Notes under the pieces: model-generated
What the model was told of the DNA's origin: nothing
The model's input: the letters and a program-made list of their open reading frames with translations, nothing else
Databases searched by the model: none
Source of the DNA: Portibacter marinus
GTDB taxonomy: Bacteria > Bacteroidota > Bacteroidia > Chitinophagales > Saprospiraceae
DNA length: 64,000 nt
Direction: 5' to 3'
NCBI RefSeq assembly: GCF_021533195.1
Contig: NZ_JAJNKB010000013.1
Span: 20,819 to 84,818 of the forward strand
Made by a program: the position numbers and the translations under genes
Shown here: piece after piece, positions 8,942-17,378 of the stretch
Layout of the letters: every line of letters begins with the position of its first letter
Position numbering within the stretch: position 1 is the first letter of the stretch

Positions 8942-10060
8942 GCTCTTCAAGGGCTAAATTTGGCCTTTGCGCTTGCGAGCCCTTTAAGAGCTTTTCATTT
9001 GCCAACTTTCAATATCTTTCATTACTACCACCTTTGCAAGCACTTAAAGGGCACGCCTCCCCTTAAGCTCCGCTGCAGCCCTGTAAGTGCATTTATAACA
9101 CTGCTCTTCAAGGACTAAATCTAGCCTATGCGCTTGTGAGCCCTTGAAGAGCTTTTAATTTGCCAACTTTCAATATCTTTCATTACTACCACCTTTGCAA
9201 GCACTTAAAGGGCACGCCTCCCCTTAAGCTCCGCTGCAGCCCTGTAAGTGCATTTATAACACTGCTCTTCAAGGGCTAAATTTGGCCTGTGCGCTTGCAA
9301 GCCCTTGAAGAGCTTTTCATTTGCCAACTTTCAATTTCTTTCATTTACTACCACCTTTGCAAGCACTTAAAGGGCACGCATTTCTCCAAGCTCCGCTGCA
9401 GCCCTGTAAGTGCATTTATAACACTGCTCTTCAAGGGCTAAATTTGGCCTATGCGCTTGCACGCCCTTGAAGAGCTTTTCATTTGCCAACTTTCAATTTC
9501 TTTCATTACTACCACCTTTGCAAGCACTTACAGGGCACGCATTTCTCCAAGCTCCGCTGCAGCCCTGTAAGTGCATATATAACACTGCTCTTCAAGGGCT
9601 AAATTTGGCCTATGCGCTTGCACGCCCTTGAAGAGCTTTTCATTTGCCAACTTTCAATATCTTTCCATTACTACCACCTTTGCAAGCACTTAAAGGGCAC
9701 GCCTCCCCTTAAGCTCCGCTGCAGCCCTGTAAGTGCATATATAACACTGTTCTTCAAGGGCTAAATCTAGCCTATGCGCTTGCGAGCCCTTAAAGAGCTT
9801 TTAATTTGCCAACTTTCAATTTCTTTCATTACTACCACCTTTGCAAGCACTTATAGGGCACGCATTTCTCCAAGCTCCGCTGCAGCCCTGTAAGTGCATA
9901 TATAACACTGCTCTTCAAGGGCTAAATCTAGCCTTTGCGCTTGCAAGCCCTTAAAGAGCTTTTGATTTGCCAACTTTCAATTTCTTTCATTTACTACCAC
10001 CTTTGCAAGCACTTATAGGGCACGCATTTCTCCAAGCTCCGCTGCAGCCCTGTAAGTGCA
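8942..10060. repeat. Tandem array, seven copies of a 161/162-bp unit with two inverted repeats
   Basis: Units start at 8942, 9103, 9264, 9426, 9587, 9749 and 9910, giving periods of 161, 161, 162, 161, 162 and 161 bp. Each unit holds inverted repeat A (GCTCTTCAAGGGC ... GCCCTTGAAGAGC, loop about 22-25 nt), a constant linker of about 48 nt with TTTGCCAACTTTCAAT, and inverted repeat B (GCACTTAMAGGGC ... GCCCTGTAAGTGC, loop about 25 nt with CTCCGCTGCA). The period is not a multiple of three and stops are frequent, so it is not coding. The array fills the space between the stop side of the LytTR gene and the promoter side of the sugar-acid operon, both on the − strand. Copies differ by a few bases, some inside the stems. 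Its function is unknown; RNA hairpins, a protein-binding array or a mobile BIME-like element are all possible. Confidence 0.95.
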
Positions 10061-10084
10061 TTACTATTTTGGCTATTCCTCACG

Positions 10085-10825
10085 TTAAAATAAATCCAAA
10101 AAATCCTCCTTTTTCGATCTACTTACAGGAATGACAGATCCATCGTCAAGAATGATTTGGCCATTCTTGCCACGAATATATCTACTGACGTAATCCATGT
10201 TGATCAGATGGGACTGATGAACTCTAATAAACTTGGAGTGCTCGATAGCCTCCATAATAAATTTAAGCGTCTTGGAAATGAAATGTTGTGTTCCATTATT
10301 CATGTAGACTGTGCTGTAGTTGCCACTCGCCTCAGCTCTGATAATATCATCAATCTTTACAAACTGTAAACCATCTAATACAGGAAGAGCCACTTTCTGC
10401 ACCTGGTCTTTCCCGGAGAGATACTTCATTAGTGACTCCAGCTTGTTGCCCAGTACATCCTGTTTTTCAATGGTTATGGACTTGACTGCTTCCGACAGCT
10501 CTTCTCCATCGATGGGTTTCAATAAATAAGCGATGGCATGAACTTTAAAAGCTTCAAGGGCATATTCATCAAAAGCAGTGGTAAAAATAAATTTGAATGG
10601 AGGCTTGCTCCAGTGTTTCAAAAGGTCAAAACCCGTACCATCCGTCATTTCTATATCTAAAAAAACAAGTTCCGGGTTCTTGTCCTTAATTTCTTTGATT
10701 CCATTGGATACACTTTCTGCCTCACCGATCAAATTGATTTCTGGTGCAAACCATTCTATTTGTTTGCTAAGCGTAGAACGGCAGTGTTCCTCGTCATCTA
10801 TGATAACTGCTTTAATGCTTTCCAT
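10085..10825 (-). CDS. LytTR-type response regulator
   Basis: 246 residues: receiver domain at about 1-125 with the acidic pair D11/D12, phospho-acceptor D57 in LVFLDIEM, and K103 in YLLKPIDGEEL; LytTR DNA-binding domain at about 145-246 with IIRAEASGNYSTVYM and FIRVHQSHLINMDYV. The start overlaps the end of the upstream kinase gene by 28 bp, so the two are translationally coupled and form one two-component system. LytTR regulators bind direct repeats upstream of targets. The tandem array begins 24 bp after its stop codon. Confidence 0.93.
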   Translation of the reverse strand: MESIKAVIIDDEEHCRSTLSKQIEWFAPEINLIGEAESVSNGIKEIKDKNPELVFLDIEMTDGTGFDLLKHWSKPPFKFIFTTAFDEYALEAFKVHAIAYLLKPIDGEELSEAVKSITIEKQDVLGNKLESLMKYLSGKDQVQKVALPVLDGLQFVKIDDIIRAEASGNYSTVYMNNGTQHFISKTLKFIMEAIEHSKFIRVHQSHLINMDYVSRYIRGKNGQIILDDGSVIPVSRSKKEDFLDLF

Positions 10826-12900
10826 CCTCTAGACTGGATTTTAATAGGGTTCAGAAGAATGGTAACTTCTGTTCCCGTAGGGTCTGATAAATCTCTGTAT
10901 TTTAATTCTGCGTTAACATTATATATGGAGTTGAGTAGATCTATTCTTTCAGATGTGATCTGCGTTCCGTAAGATTTCCTTCCAATGTCATTTTCACTCT
11001 TATCATCTGCTGCTCTGGTTCTGCCTACTCCATTATCTGTCACTACTATAGCCAAACGCCCTTCTCTCTCATTCACTTGAAGGTTGATGATACCGTACCT
11101 GTCTAAGTTTTTCATTCCATGCTTGACTGCATTTTCTAAAAATGGCTGAATCAACATAGGAGGAATTAATAAATTTTCAAGATTCAAAGATGTGTCTACC
11201 TGGTATTCATAAGTAAACCTGTCTTTAAATCGTATTTTCTCAAGTTCCATATAAAGGTTCACAGCTTTTAACTCTTCTTCTAAGCTGATCAATTCTTTCT
11301 TAGAGTGATTTAGTATTGTACGCATTAATCTAGAGAACTTGGTTAGGTAAATAGAAGCGACTTTAGGATCTTCGTGCATCACGTAGTCATTGATCGAATT
11401 GAGACTGTTAAATAGAAAGTGAGGATTCATCTGAGAGCGAAGATTATTCATCTCTTTTCTCAAAAGGTCATTGTAATAACGCAATTCGCGCTCTTTAGAT
11501 TCAGCTTCAGCGTTAGCCATCCTGTTTTTCTGATTTTGATAGGCATAATACCAAAGCAGTGATGTTAACAATAAAATGATCCCGATTCCCAGGTAAAGAT
11601 TATTTTTGCGCTTGGACTTTAATTCATTAATTTCCTTCTCATAGGCAAGCCTTTCATTAGCACTTTCGACCCGAAAAAGGTCATAAGATTGATCTATACT
11701 TTCAGCCTGACTGGCTATTAGTTCGCTATTATCTGAAGTGAGAAGGGATACTTTCTCGGCAAGAACTTCATTCGCAGCTTTATAACTTCCCTCTTTACTA
11801 TATAAATCGTAGGCTGCATCCAGATATTCCATCTTAATCCTAGCCAAGTTGTTCTCATCAACCAGTTTCTTGACCTCAGTCAAATAATTTTCACTTTGAG
11901 AGAACTCTCCCTTGTTTGAATGATAATTGACCAAGCTGAGTAAAGCAGACGATTCGGCGGAAGGATCGCTTCTTTCTTTAGCGACTTCAACTGATTTTAT
12001 AAGATACTCCTCAGCATCTGCTCTATCTAAAGCCAGTAGAATTTTACCTTTGATGAGATAGATTAAAGGTAATCGAGAAAGATCTCCACGTTCTTCATCT
12101 ATCTCAAGTGCTTGATCTATATCTAAAAGAGCTTCTTCATTAAGGCCCAACTCCCTCAAAACATCCGCTTTGAGATAATGACACATAGCAAGGCCTCTGG
12201 TGTAATTTATCTCTTTACCAAGATCAATGCACTCGTCACAGATCGATAGGGCCTCACTAAATTTTTCACCTCTAAAATTCAATTCAATGACAGCAAGTAA
12301 ATCAAATAGCAGTCCTCTCAGGTTGCCGTTCTTTCTATCTATATCAGCCGTCTTTTGCAGAAAATAAGTAGCACTATCTATCTGACCCAGTTGCAAGTAA
12401 ATATTCCCTAAATTGTAATAATGTGTCCCATCCTTTTCAGTATTAATTTTAAGTTTAGATACATAATACTTCTTAATTTGAAGCGCTTTTGCTAGATTTC
12501 CCATGACACTGTACACGGAAGAGAGATTACTTGCTCCCCAGTCTGCTAAGATGGTATCTTTAGCTTCTATCGCCTTGTAGAGCATTTGCTCATAATAGAA
12601 TCTAGAACTATCAGTTTTATTCTTGTAATAAAATACATCTGCCATGACCATATCATGCATGGCACGCTCCAGTACATTACTATTTAAGGTAGCACCCATT
12701 TCTCGAGCTTCCTTTACAGATAGTGCTTCATTCGCATACATAATGGCCTCCAGTTGAAGACCAGGTGTATCTCCTTCGAAAGAGAGGTAGATATCAATCA
12801 TACTTCTTATACTATCTTCCGCTTGAGCGCTGAGAAGATGCACGCAGAAAATGAAATAGCAGGCTGATATCAGCAATAGCCGCTTAAAAACCTTATTCAA
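10798..12900 (-). CDS. TPR-containing LytS-type sensor histidine kinase
   Basis: 700 residues from a TTG start at 12900, chosen because it gives a signal peptide (ISACYFIFCVHLLSAQA); a strong AGGAGG lies about 18 nt upstream and no ATG precedes the leader. Residues about 40-420 are TPR-like helices (for example HYYNLGNIYLQLGQIDSAT), followed by one membrane span (LYLGIGIILLLTSLLWYYA) and a short coiled coil. The His_kinase domain has H494 in QMNPHFLFNSLN, with IPPMLIQPFLENAVKHG and DNGVGR in the ATP-binding part. The TPR part should lie in the periplasm and sense an unknown partner. Partner of the LytTR regulator downstream. Confidence 0.9.
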   Translation of the reverse strand: MNKVFKRLLLISACYFIFCVHLLSAQAEDSIRSMIDIYLSFEGDTPGLQLEAIMYANEALSVKEAREMGATLNSNVLERAMHDMVMADVFYYKNKTDSSRFYYEQMLYKAIEAKDTILADWGASNLSSVYSVMGNLAKALQIKKYYVSKLKINTEKDGTHYYNLGNIYLQLGQIDSATYFLQKTADIDRKNGNLRGLLFDLLAVIELNFRGEKFSEALSICDECIDLGKEINYTRGLAMCHYLKADVLRELGLNEEALLDIDQALEIDEERGDLSRLPLIYLIKGKILLALDRADAEEYLIKSVEVAKERSDPSAESSALLSLVNYHSNKGEFSQSENYLTEVKKLVDENNLARIKMEYLDAAYDLYSKEGSYKAANEVLAEKVSLLTSDNSELIASQAESIDQSYDLFRVESANERLAYEKEINELKSKRKNNLYLGIGIILLLTSLLWYYAYQNQKNRMANAEAESKERELRYYNDLLRKEMNNLRSQMNPHFLFNSLNSINDYVMHEDPKVASIYLTKFSRLMRTILNHSKKELISLEEELKAVNLYMELEKIRFKDRFTYEYQVDTSLNLENLLIPPMLIQPFLENAVKHGMKNLDRYGIINLQVNEREGRLAIVVTDNGVGRTRAADDKSENDIGRKSYGTQITSERIDLLNSIYNVNAELKYRDLSDPTGTEVTILLNPIKIQSRGWKALKQLS

Positions 12901-13001
12901 ATTTTTTAGTTTTATTCCTCCTAAAATAGGAAACTTTCAGGTAAAACCTGTTAACCAATTTCTAAGCTGCTATTTTCGGTTCGTAACCGGGAAATGATAT
13001 G

Positions 13002-13319
13002 TTATGCCTGAGCAGTAGGCGTGAAATTCATAGGAGGATAAATCTCCTTCTGTTGAGATTCGCCAATAGGACCAAACTGCTTTTCATATTTTGCGACGTT
13101 ATCTGCAAGGGCTTTCATGAGCCTTTTAGCATGTTCAGGAGTGATTATGATCCTTGATTTCACTTTAGCTTTAGGAACATTAGGAACCAGTCTGATAAAG
13201 TCCACTACAAATTCAGAATGTGAATGGGAAATAATTGCCAGATTAGAGTAGGTGCCTTCTGCAATTTCTTCCGGTAAATCTATGTTGACCTGGTTTCCAG
13301 GCTTCTTTTCGTCTGCCAT
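13002..13319 (-). CDS. DUF3467 family protein
   Basis: 105 residues, the full length for the family. The central part YSNLAIISHSHSEFVVDF, followed by IRLVPN and then RIIITPEHAKRLMKAL, is the DUF3467 core, found in small cytoplasmic proteins across Bacteroidota and other phyla. No catalytic residues are known. It is monocistronic and divergent from the lipoprotein gene at 13397. Confidence 0.85.
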   Translation of the reverse strand: MADEKKPGNQVNIDLPEEIAEGTYSNLAIISHSHSEFVVDFIRLVPNVPKAKVKSRIIITPEHAKRLMKALADNVAKYEKQFGPIGESQQKEIYPPMNFTPTAQA

Positions 13320-13372
13320 TTTTAATTTAATTTTAATGTAAAACTAAGGTTAATAACCAGAACATTACTATC

Positions 13373-13380
13373 TATGTTTG
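13373..13380 (+). promoter_or_regulatory. Possible -7 box (TAnnTTTG) for the lipoprotein gene
   Basis: TATGTTTG fits the Bacteroidota -7 consensus and lies 17 bp before the ATG at 13397, which would leave a very short leader. No good -33 TTG is seen at the usual distance, so support is weak. Confidence 0.3.
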
Positions 13381-13396
13381 CGTTTTGACAAAGATT

Positions 13397-14062
13397 ATGT
13401 ACAAACCAGGCGTCTTATTCTCTTTAATACTTATCGCGATCCTCTTGAGTGATTGCGCTCCTGCTAGATTTGTTAAACCGCTTGAAAAGGAGGAATGGGC
13501 AGTAGGCGTAAATGCAGGTGGCCCATTGATTAACTTTTTCAATACCATCCTACCCATCCCCTTCAGTTCCGTTTATGCAGGATATGGTGTCAATGATAGA
13601 CTTACAGTCCATGCCGGATTACATACGACAAGCTTGATATTTAAAAACTTGCAAATCGACGCCGGTGGCACCTATCTTTTATCTAATCAGAAAGGTAAGT
13701 GGCCGGGAATATCTGTCAATGGCACCTTAAACGGTATCGTTGATTTAAAGCAATTTAATCATCGCCTTTATCCAAGTCTGGCTGGCAACTTCTTCTACGA
13801 TTACAAATATGGTAGATTTTATGGAGGCATGGAACAGTGGTTGGATTTATATCCCGGGCAAGTTCCTGATGGCTCTCAATACAATCCCTGGGTTCCTGCT
13901 TTCTATGTGGGACAGACCATTAAAATTAAAAAATGGGAGGTCAATTTTGAGTATAAAAACCTTGGTCCTTTTTCATGGAATAAAGGTCATGTAGTCCGTT
14001 ATGCCAGGACTGGAGACCATGGAGCAAATGGATTATATGTCACCCTACAAAAGAGATTTTAA
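13397..14062 (+). CDS. Putative lipoprotein of unknown function
   Basis: 221 residues from the ATG at 13397; the longer frame from 13385 needs a TTG and adds only four residues. The leader MYKPGVLFSLILIAILL followed by SDCAPA looks like a lipoprotein signal with the Cys at about residue 21. The rest is rich in Gly and aromatic residues with alternating strands (LTVHAGLHTTSLIFKNLQI, NFFYDYKYGRFYGGMEQW) and ends VTLQKRF, which resembles a small outer-membrane beta-barrel. No family is recognised. The next gene starts 1 nt after its stop, so the two are cotranscribed. Confidence 0.7.
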   Translation: MYKPGVLFSLILIAILLSDCAPARFVKPLEKEEWAVGVNAGGPLINFFNTILPIPFSSVYAGYGVNDRLTVHAGLHTTSLIFKNLQIDAGGTYLLSNQKGKWPGISVNGTLNGIVDLKQFNHRLYPSLAGNFFYDYKYGRFYGGMEQWLDLYPGQVPDGSQYNPWVPAFYVGQTIKIKKWEVNFEYKNLGPFSWNKGHVVRYARTGDHGANGLYVTLQKRF

Positions 14063-14063
14063 A

Positions 14064-14957
14064 ATGCAAAAAAGTCTGTTTATGCTGCCGCTTATGATCT
14101 TTCTGGCTTCTTGTCAGGATCTGGCACCCTTGCTCTTTAACCCGAAAACAGACTTTGAAGAATATCAATGGTCAGCTTATCCCGACAATGCTTTTTTTGA
14201 CAAGGAGCAGAAATATACAGTTCCATCAGAAGAGTTTCACTACTTTACTTTGGAGTCAGATCACGAGGGACAGGTTGAAACCATTCACGCACTATACCTT
14301 GGAGACATCGACCAAATAGATACCGATACGGTCATTGTTTTCAATCATGGCAATTCGGGTAGCATGGACACCTATTATCCCTGGGCTCAATTACTTTATC
14401 ATGCAGGTGGAAAGTCCCGATACGGTGTCATGATGATGGATTATCGAGGATTTGGCTTATCCACCGGATCCCCTTCTGAATCAGCACTGATGAGTGATGT
14501 AGATGCTTGTTTGCAATGGCTAAAAAATCGGGGATTGACTGATGAACGATTGATACTATATGGATATAGCCTTGGTTCTATTCCCAGCGTATACCTCGCT
14601 GCTAATCCAAGATCGATGAAGGCTCACAAGTTGATGTTGGAAGCACCCATTGGGAGTATCAATACCATGGCGGCAAATGGTTCTATGCTATCCCTTCCAG
14701 CCAGTTTTTATGCTGATCTGGAAACCCATAATATCGAAGAGATAAAAAAAGTTGACCAGGATCTTTTCTGGATCCATGGTCAATCTGATAATTTTCTAAA
14801 CTACTATACACATGGCGAGCCCATATACAGAAATCATGGGGGAACATATAAGGTAGCCGTCCCTGTTCGGTATGCAGACCACCACAATTGTCCTTTCATG
14901 TATGGAGAAGAACGTTATTGCAAGTCTATCCATGAATTTATCAGGCACCAAAACTAA
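14064..14957 (+). CDS. Alpha/beta-hydrolase lipoprotein
   Basis: 297 residues from the ATG at 14064, which immediately follows the stop of the previous gene and gives a lipoprotein signal (LPLMIFLASC). The frame is open further upstream but that part overlaps the previous gene. Hydrolase features are FNHGNSGSMD (oxyanion loop), MMMDYRGFGLSTG, the nucleophile elbow GYSLGSIPS, a candidate Asp in WIHGQSDNFL and a candidate His in VRYADHHNCP. The protein should sit in the envelope and cleave an ester or similar bond; the substrate is unknown. It converges on the cytolysin-like gene with a 7-nt gap. Confidence 0.82.
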   Translation: MQKSLFMLPLMIFLASCQDLAPLLFNPKTDFEEYQWSAYPDNAFFDKEQKYTVPSEEFHYFTLESDHEGQVETIHALYLGDIDQIDTDTVIVFNHGNSGSMDTYYPWAQLLYHAGGKSRYGVMMMDYRGFGLSTGSPSESALMSDVDACLQWLKNRGLTDERLILYGYSLGSIPSVYLAANPRSMKAHKLMLEAPIGSINTMAANGSMLSLPASFYADLETHNIEEIKKVDQDLFWIHGQSDNFLNYYTHGEPIYRNHGGTYKVAVPVRYADHHNCPFMYGEERYCKSIHEFIRHQN

Positions 14958-14964
14958 GTACAAT

Positions 14965-16566
14965 TTATTTCGTCGTCCACTCCAGGTGTAGAATCGCTGT
15001 GAAAGCCTTGTCTTTAATTTCAATTTGCGAAGGATATGCATTTTCATTTTCTGGCTTAGCTAGCGACTTGAGATATGGACTGAAGTTGAATTGAATTTCA
15101 CCCATCTTCTGTAGATCTAATAAATCTTGATCAAAGAATTGAACGACATGAGCGCTTCGAAACTGATCTTCAGCCACCGGTATGTTGATATTTAAGGATT
15201 TAGGCAGGTCAGATGACTGGACATCCTGCCATTTGTGATCATCAAATTTACCAATCCAGTCCCACTCCCCATTTGTATACCTTTGATAATACTGTATCAT
15301 ATCAGGATTATAGGTCTTTTTTCCTATCACAAGTTGGTCCCATTCACCATTATCCTCATTCAAAGCTGGAAAAGATGTCACTTCTGTTTTCTTAATGACC
15401 AGGTGATTGGGTAGCTTCGAACAATCAGGCACTTCATATTCCACAGCTCCTGCAATGGCAAGAAGTGGATAAGTAGCATCACTTAATTGTCTGATTTTAT
15501 ATTGAATAGGGACTCCTAGAGATGGATCGCTGCCACCATCTTTCATCCATTGAAAACAAGACTGAATGGATTCCATACCCAATCCTGAGCCAGCCACCGC
15601 TGCAGCCTCTTGTGCATCGCCTCCCAAGATCGCTACCTTAAAAGTTGAATTCGAAAAGAAATTCTTTATGTCCGTACTTATTTCGCCATCCACCTTTGAA
15701 AATCCGGATCTGAACTTTGCCTCTATTTCGGCTGAAGTGTTGTATTCCACACCTTCATAAGTAAAGATTCCTATCAACATTCGGCCATATGCTACTTCTG
15801 TAATCAAACCAAGTGGACCTTGCGACGATGTGATATCACTGAGCTTATAAGGGTCTATTTCTTCGTGAAAAAGATCTGCAGGTGTTTCCGGATTACCAAT
15901 GCTGGCCGTGTGATAAATCTGATAAAATTTGACGATGAAAGAGTGTTTTTCAATATTGGATTCAAAATCAAATCGACCTTTGACACTATTGCCCAGATAC
16001 TTATAATCTAGACCAACATGGACCATACTCTGTTCCAAAGAATAAGCTTCCTTTGCTTCTGCTTTGATATTCGCTGAAAAGGATCCAGCTGCATTTTCCA
16101 TTTCTTTAATCGCTTTGTCTACATTTCCTCTTTGTGAGGGGTCCCTGACTTCCCGAATGTCACCCAGGTCAGAGGACACCATAATGGGAGCACGCTTAAT
16201 TCCTCCGATTCCGCTGAGATCATTTTGCTCCATGTAGTCTTTGATTTTGATGATAGATCCGGGATAAAGCGAAGCAGTATTGGTGGCTGCTGCATCGTCA
16301 AAGGCATTTAGTGTCAGATTTTCGATCACCACAGTCTCTTTGACTTTTTTCCCGTTGCAAAGGAACTTGTGTCCGTTATTAGCGACATCTTCATTGTAAC
16401 CTCGGTCTGTCTCCTCATAGTGAGATTCGGGACGAGGAACGATGTCGTCAGGATTAAAAATACTTTCGATGGCTTCTTTGTTGAGTTCCTTAACGGTTTC
16501 AATTCCTTGCTTTTGACAAGCGGCCAAGAAGATGAAGATTGAAATTGGAAATACAATATTTTTCAT
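14965..16566 (-). CDS. Cholesterol-dependent-cytolysin-like (CDC/CDCL) lipoprotein
   Basis: 533 residues with a lipoprotein leader (PISIFIFLAAC, Cys17). The body has the ordered motifs of thiol-activated cytolysins: LYPGSIIK (100-107), DFESN..HSFIVKFYQIYHT (about 200-220), PADLF, VAYGRMLIGIF (258-268), VAILGGDAQEA (311-321) and GVPIQYKIRQLSD (351-363). These cover domains 1-3, which oligomerise and insert the beta-barrel. The C-terminal part (about 380-533) does not show the undecapeptide ECTGLAWEWWR that senses cholesterol, so the target or mode of membrane binding must differ, as in the CDC-like proteins of other Bacteroidota. The gene follows the beta-barrel gene by 28 bp, probably in one operon. 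Pore formation is inferred from homology. Confidence 0.8.
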   Translation of the reverse strand: MKNIVFPISIFIFLAACQKQGIETVKELNKEAIESIFNPDDIVPRPESHYEETDRGYNEDVANNGHKFLCNGKKVKETVVIENLTLNAFDDAAATNTASLYPGSIIKIKDYMEQNDLSGIGGIKRAPIMVSSDLGDIREVRDPSQRGNVDKAIKEMENAAGSFSANIKAEAKEAYSLEQSMVHVGLDYKYLGNSVKGRFDFESNIEKHSFIVKFYQIYHTASIGNPETPADLFHEEIDPYKLSDITSSQGPLGLITEVAYGRMLIGIFTYEGVEYNTSAEIEAKFRSGFSKVDGEISTDIKNFFSNSTFKVAILGGDAQEAAAVAGSGLGMESIQSCFQWMKDGGSDPSLGVPIQYKIRQLSDATYPLLAIAGAVEYEVPDCSKLPNHLVIKKTEVTSFPALNEDNGEWDQLVIGKKTYNPDMIQYYQRYTNGEWDWIGKFDDHKWQDVQSSDLPKSLNINIPVAEDQFRSAHVVQFFDQDLLDLQKMGEIQFNFSPYLKSLAKPENENAYPSQIEIKDKAFTAILHLEWTTK

Positions 16567-16594
16567 ATCTATAAATTTTAGGTCAATGTTATGA

Positions 16595-17272
16595 TTAGAA
16601 GGATAATGATCTTTTATGCTTTGATTTAAATCTCGGACATCTGATTTTATGGTTTGGACGCTGATACAGCCGAATACCTACTCTCACAGAGAATAAATGC
16701 AAATTGTTGAATATTTGGAGCGTATGGCCTTCTGGATTCGGAATTTGAAATCCTCCAGGTAGGTAGTCGTAGTGCAATCCCAGAATCAAATTACGTCTGC
16801 CTGCGCGGATTCCCGCAGACAGTTTATATGTCGTACTGGAGGATTGATGTTGTGAAAGTATTTGAGGCGTAGTAGATTCCTGTAATTCAAATTGAGTAAA
16901 TTCATTTTTACGCCACATTAAGCCTACCCCAACATATGGGTCTAAACCGAGGGGGATAAGGTAAGTCAAGTGATTAAGGTTGTACCTAAGCCCAATTTCC
17001 TGATAACGATCAACAATACTGTTGTTGCGATAATCAAAGCGCATGGATGAAGGATATACATATTCCAGATATACCGGAATTGATCTGTGACCAACACTTA
17101 AGGCACCATGGTAGGACAAGCTCTGTTTTTTAAATAAAGCTTGTTGATAATAATGAAAAAAAGAAAATCCGAGGTCAGCTTGAATATAGAAGGTCTTCTT
17201 ACTAATCGGATCGGTAGCCTGGAGATTTGTCAGACATCCAAAAAGAAGTAAAAGGAATAAAAATGATTTCAT
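16595..17272 (-). CDS. Small outer-membrane beta-barrel protein
   Basis: 225 residues with a signal peptide (LFLLLLFGCLTNLQA). Alternating hydrophobic strands rich in Tyr, Leu and Gly follow (YIQADLGFSFFHYYQQ, LSAGIRAGRRNLILGLHYDY, LFSVRVGIRLYQR), and the final aromatic-containing strand is followed by a basic tail KIRCPRFKSKHKRSLSF. This looks like an 8-strand barrel, but no named family is recognised. First gene of a likely two-gene unit with the cytolysin-like lipoprotein. Confidence 0.65.
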   Translation of the reverse strand: MKSFLFLLLLFGCLTNLQATDPISKKTFYIQADLGFSFFHYYQQALFKKQSLSYHGALSVGHRSIPVYLEYVYPSSMRFDYRNNSIVDRYQEIGLRYNLNHLTYLIPLGLDPYVGVGLMWRKNEFTQFELQESTTPQILSQHQSSSTTYKLSAGIRAGRRNLILGLHYDYLPGGFQIPNPEGHTLQIFNNLHLFSVRVGIRLYQRPNHKIRCPRFKSKHKRSLSF

Positions 17273-17378
17273 CGATCTTGATTTTTATGATTTCTGACAT
17301 CATATAGCAAGACCTTTGAAAAGGTTACCTATGGTTCATGGCTGAGCTGAGTAGGTCTATGAAAAAGCTAAAGGATAC

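Noticed and set aside
8924..9118. Small + strand reading frame in the tandem array
   Set aside because: The unit length is not a multiple of three and the frame is not kept in other copies.
8942..10060. CRISPR array
   Set aside because: Units of 161 bp are nearly identical throughout; there are no short repeats with variable spacers and no cas genes.
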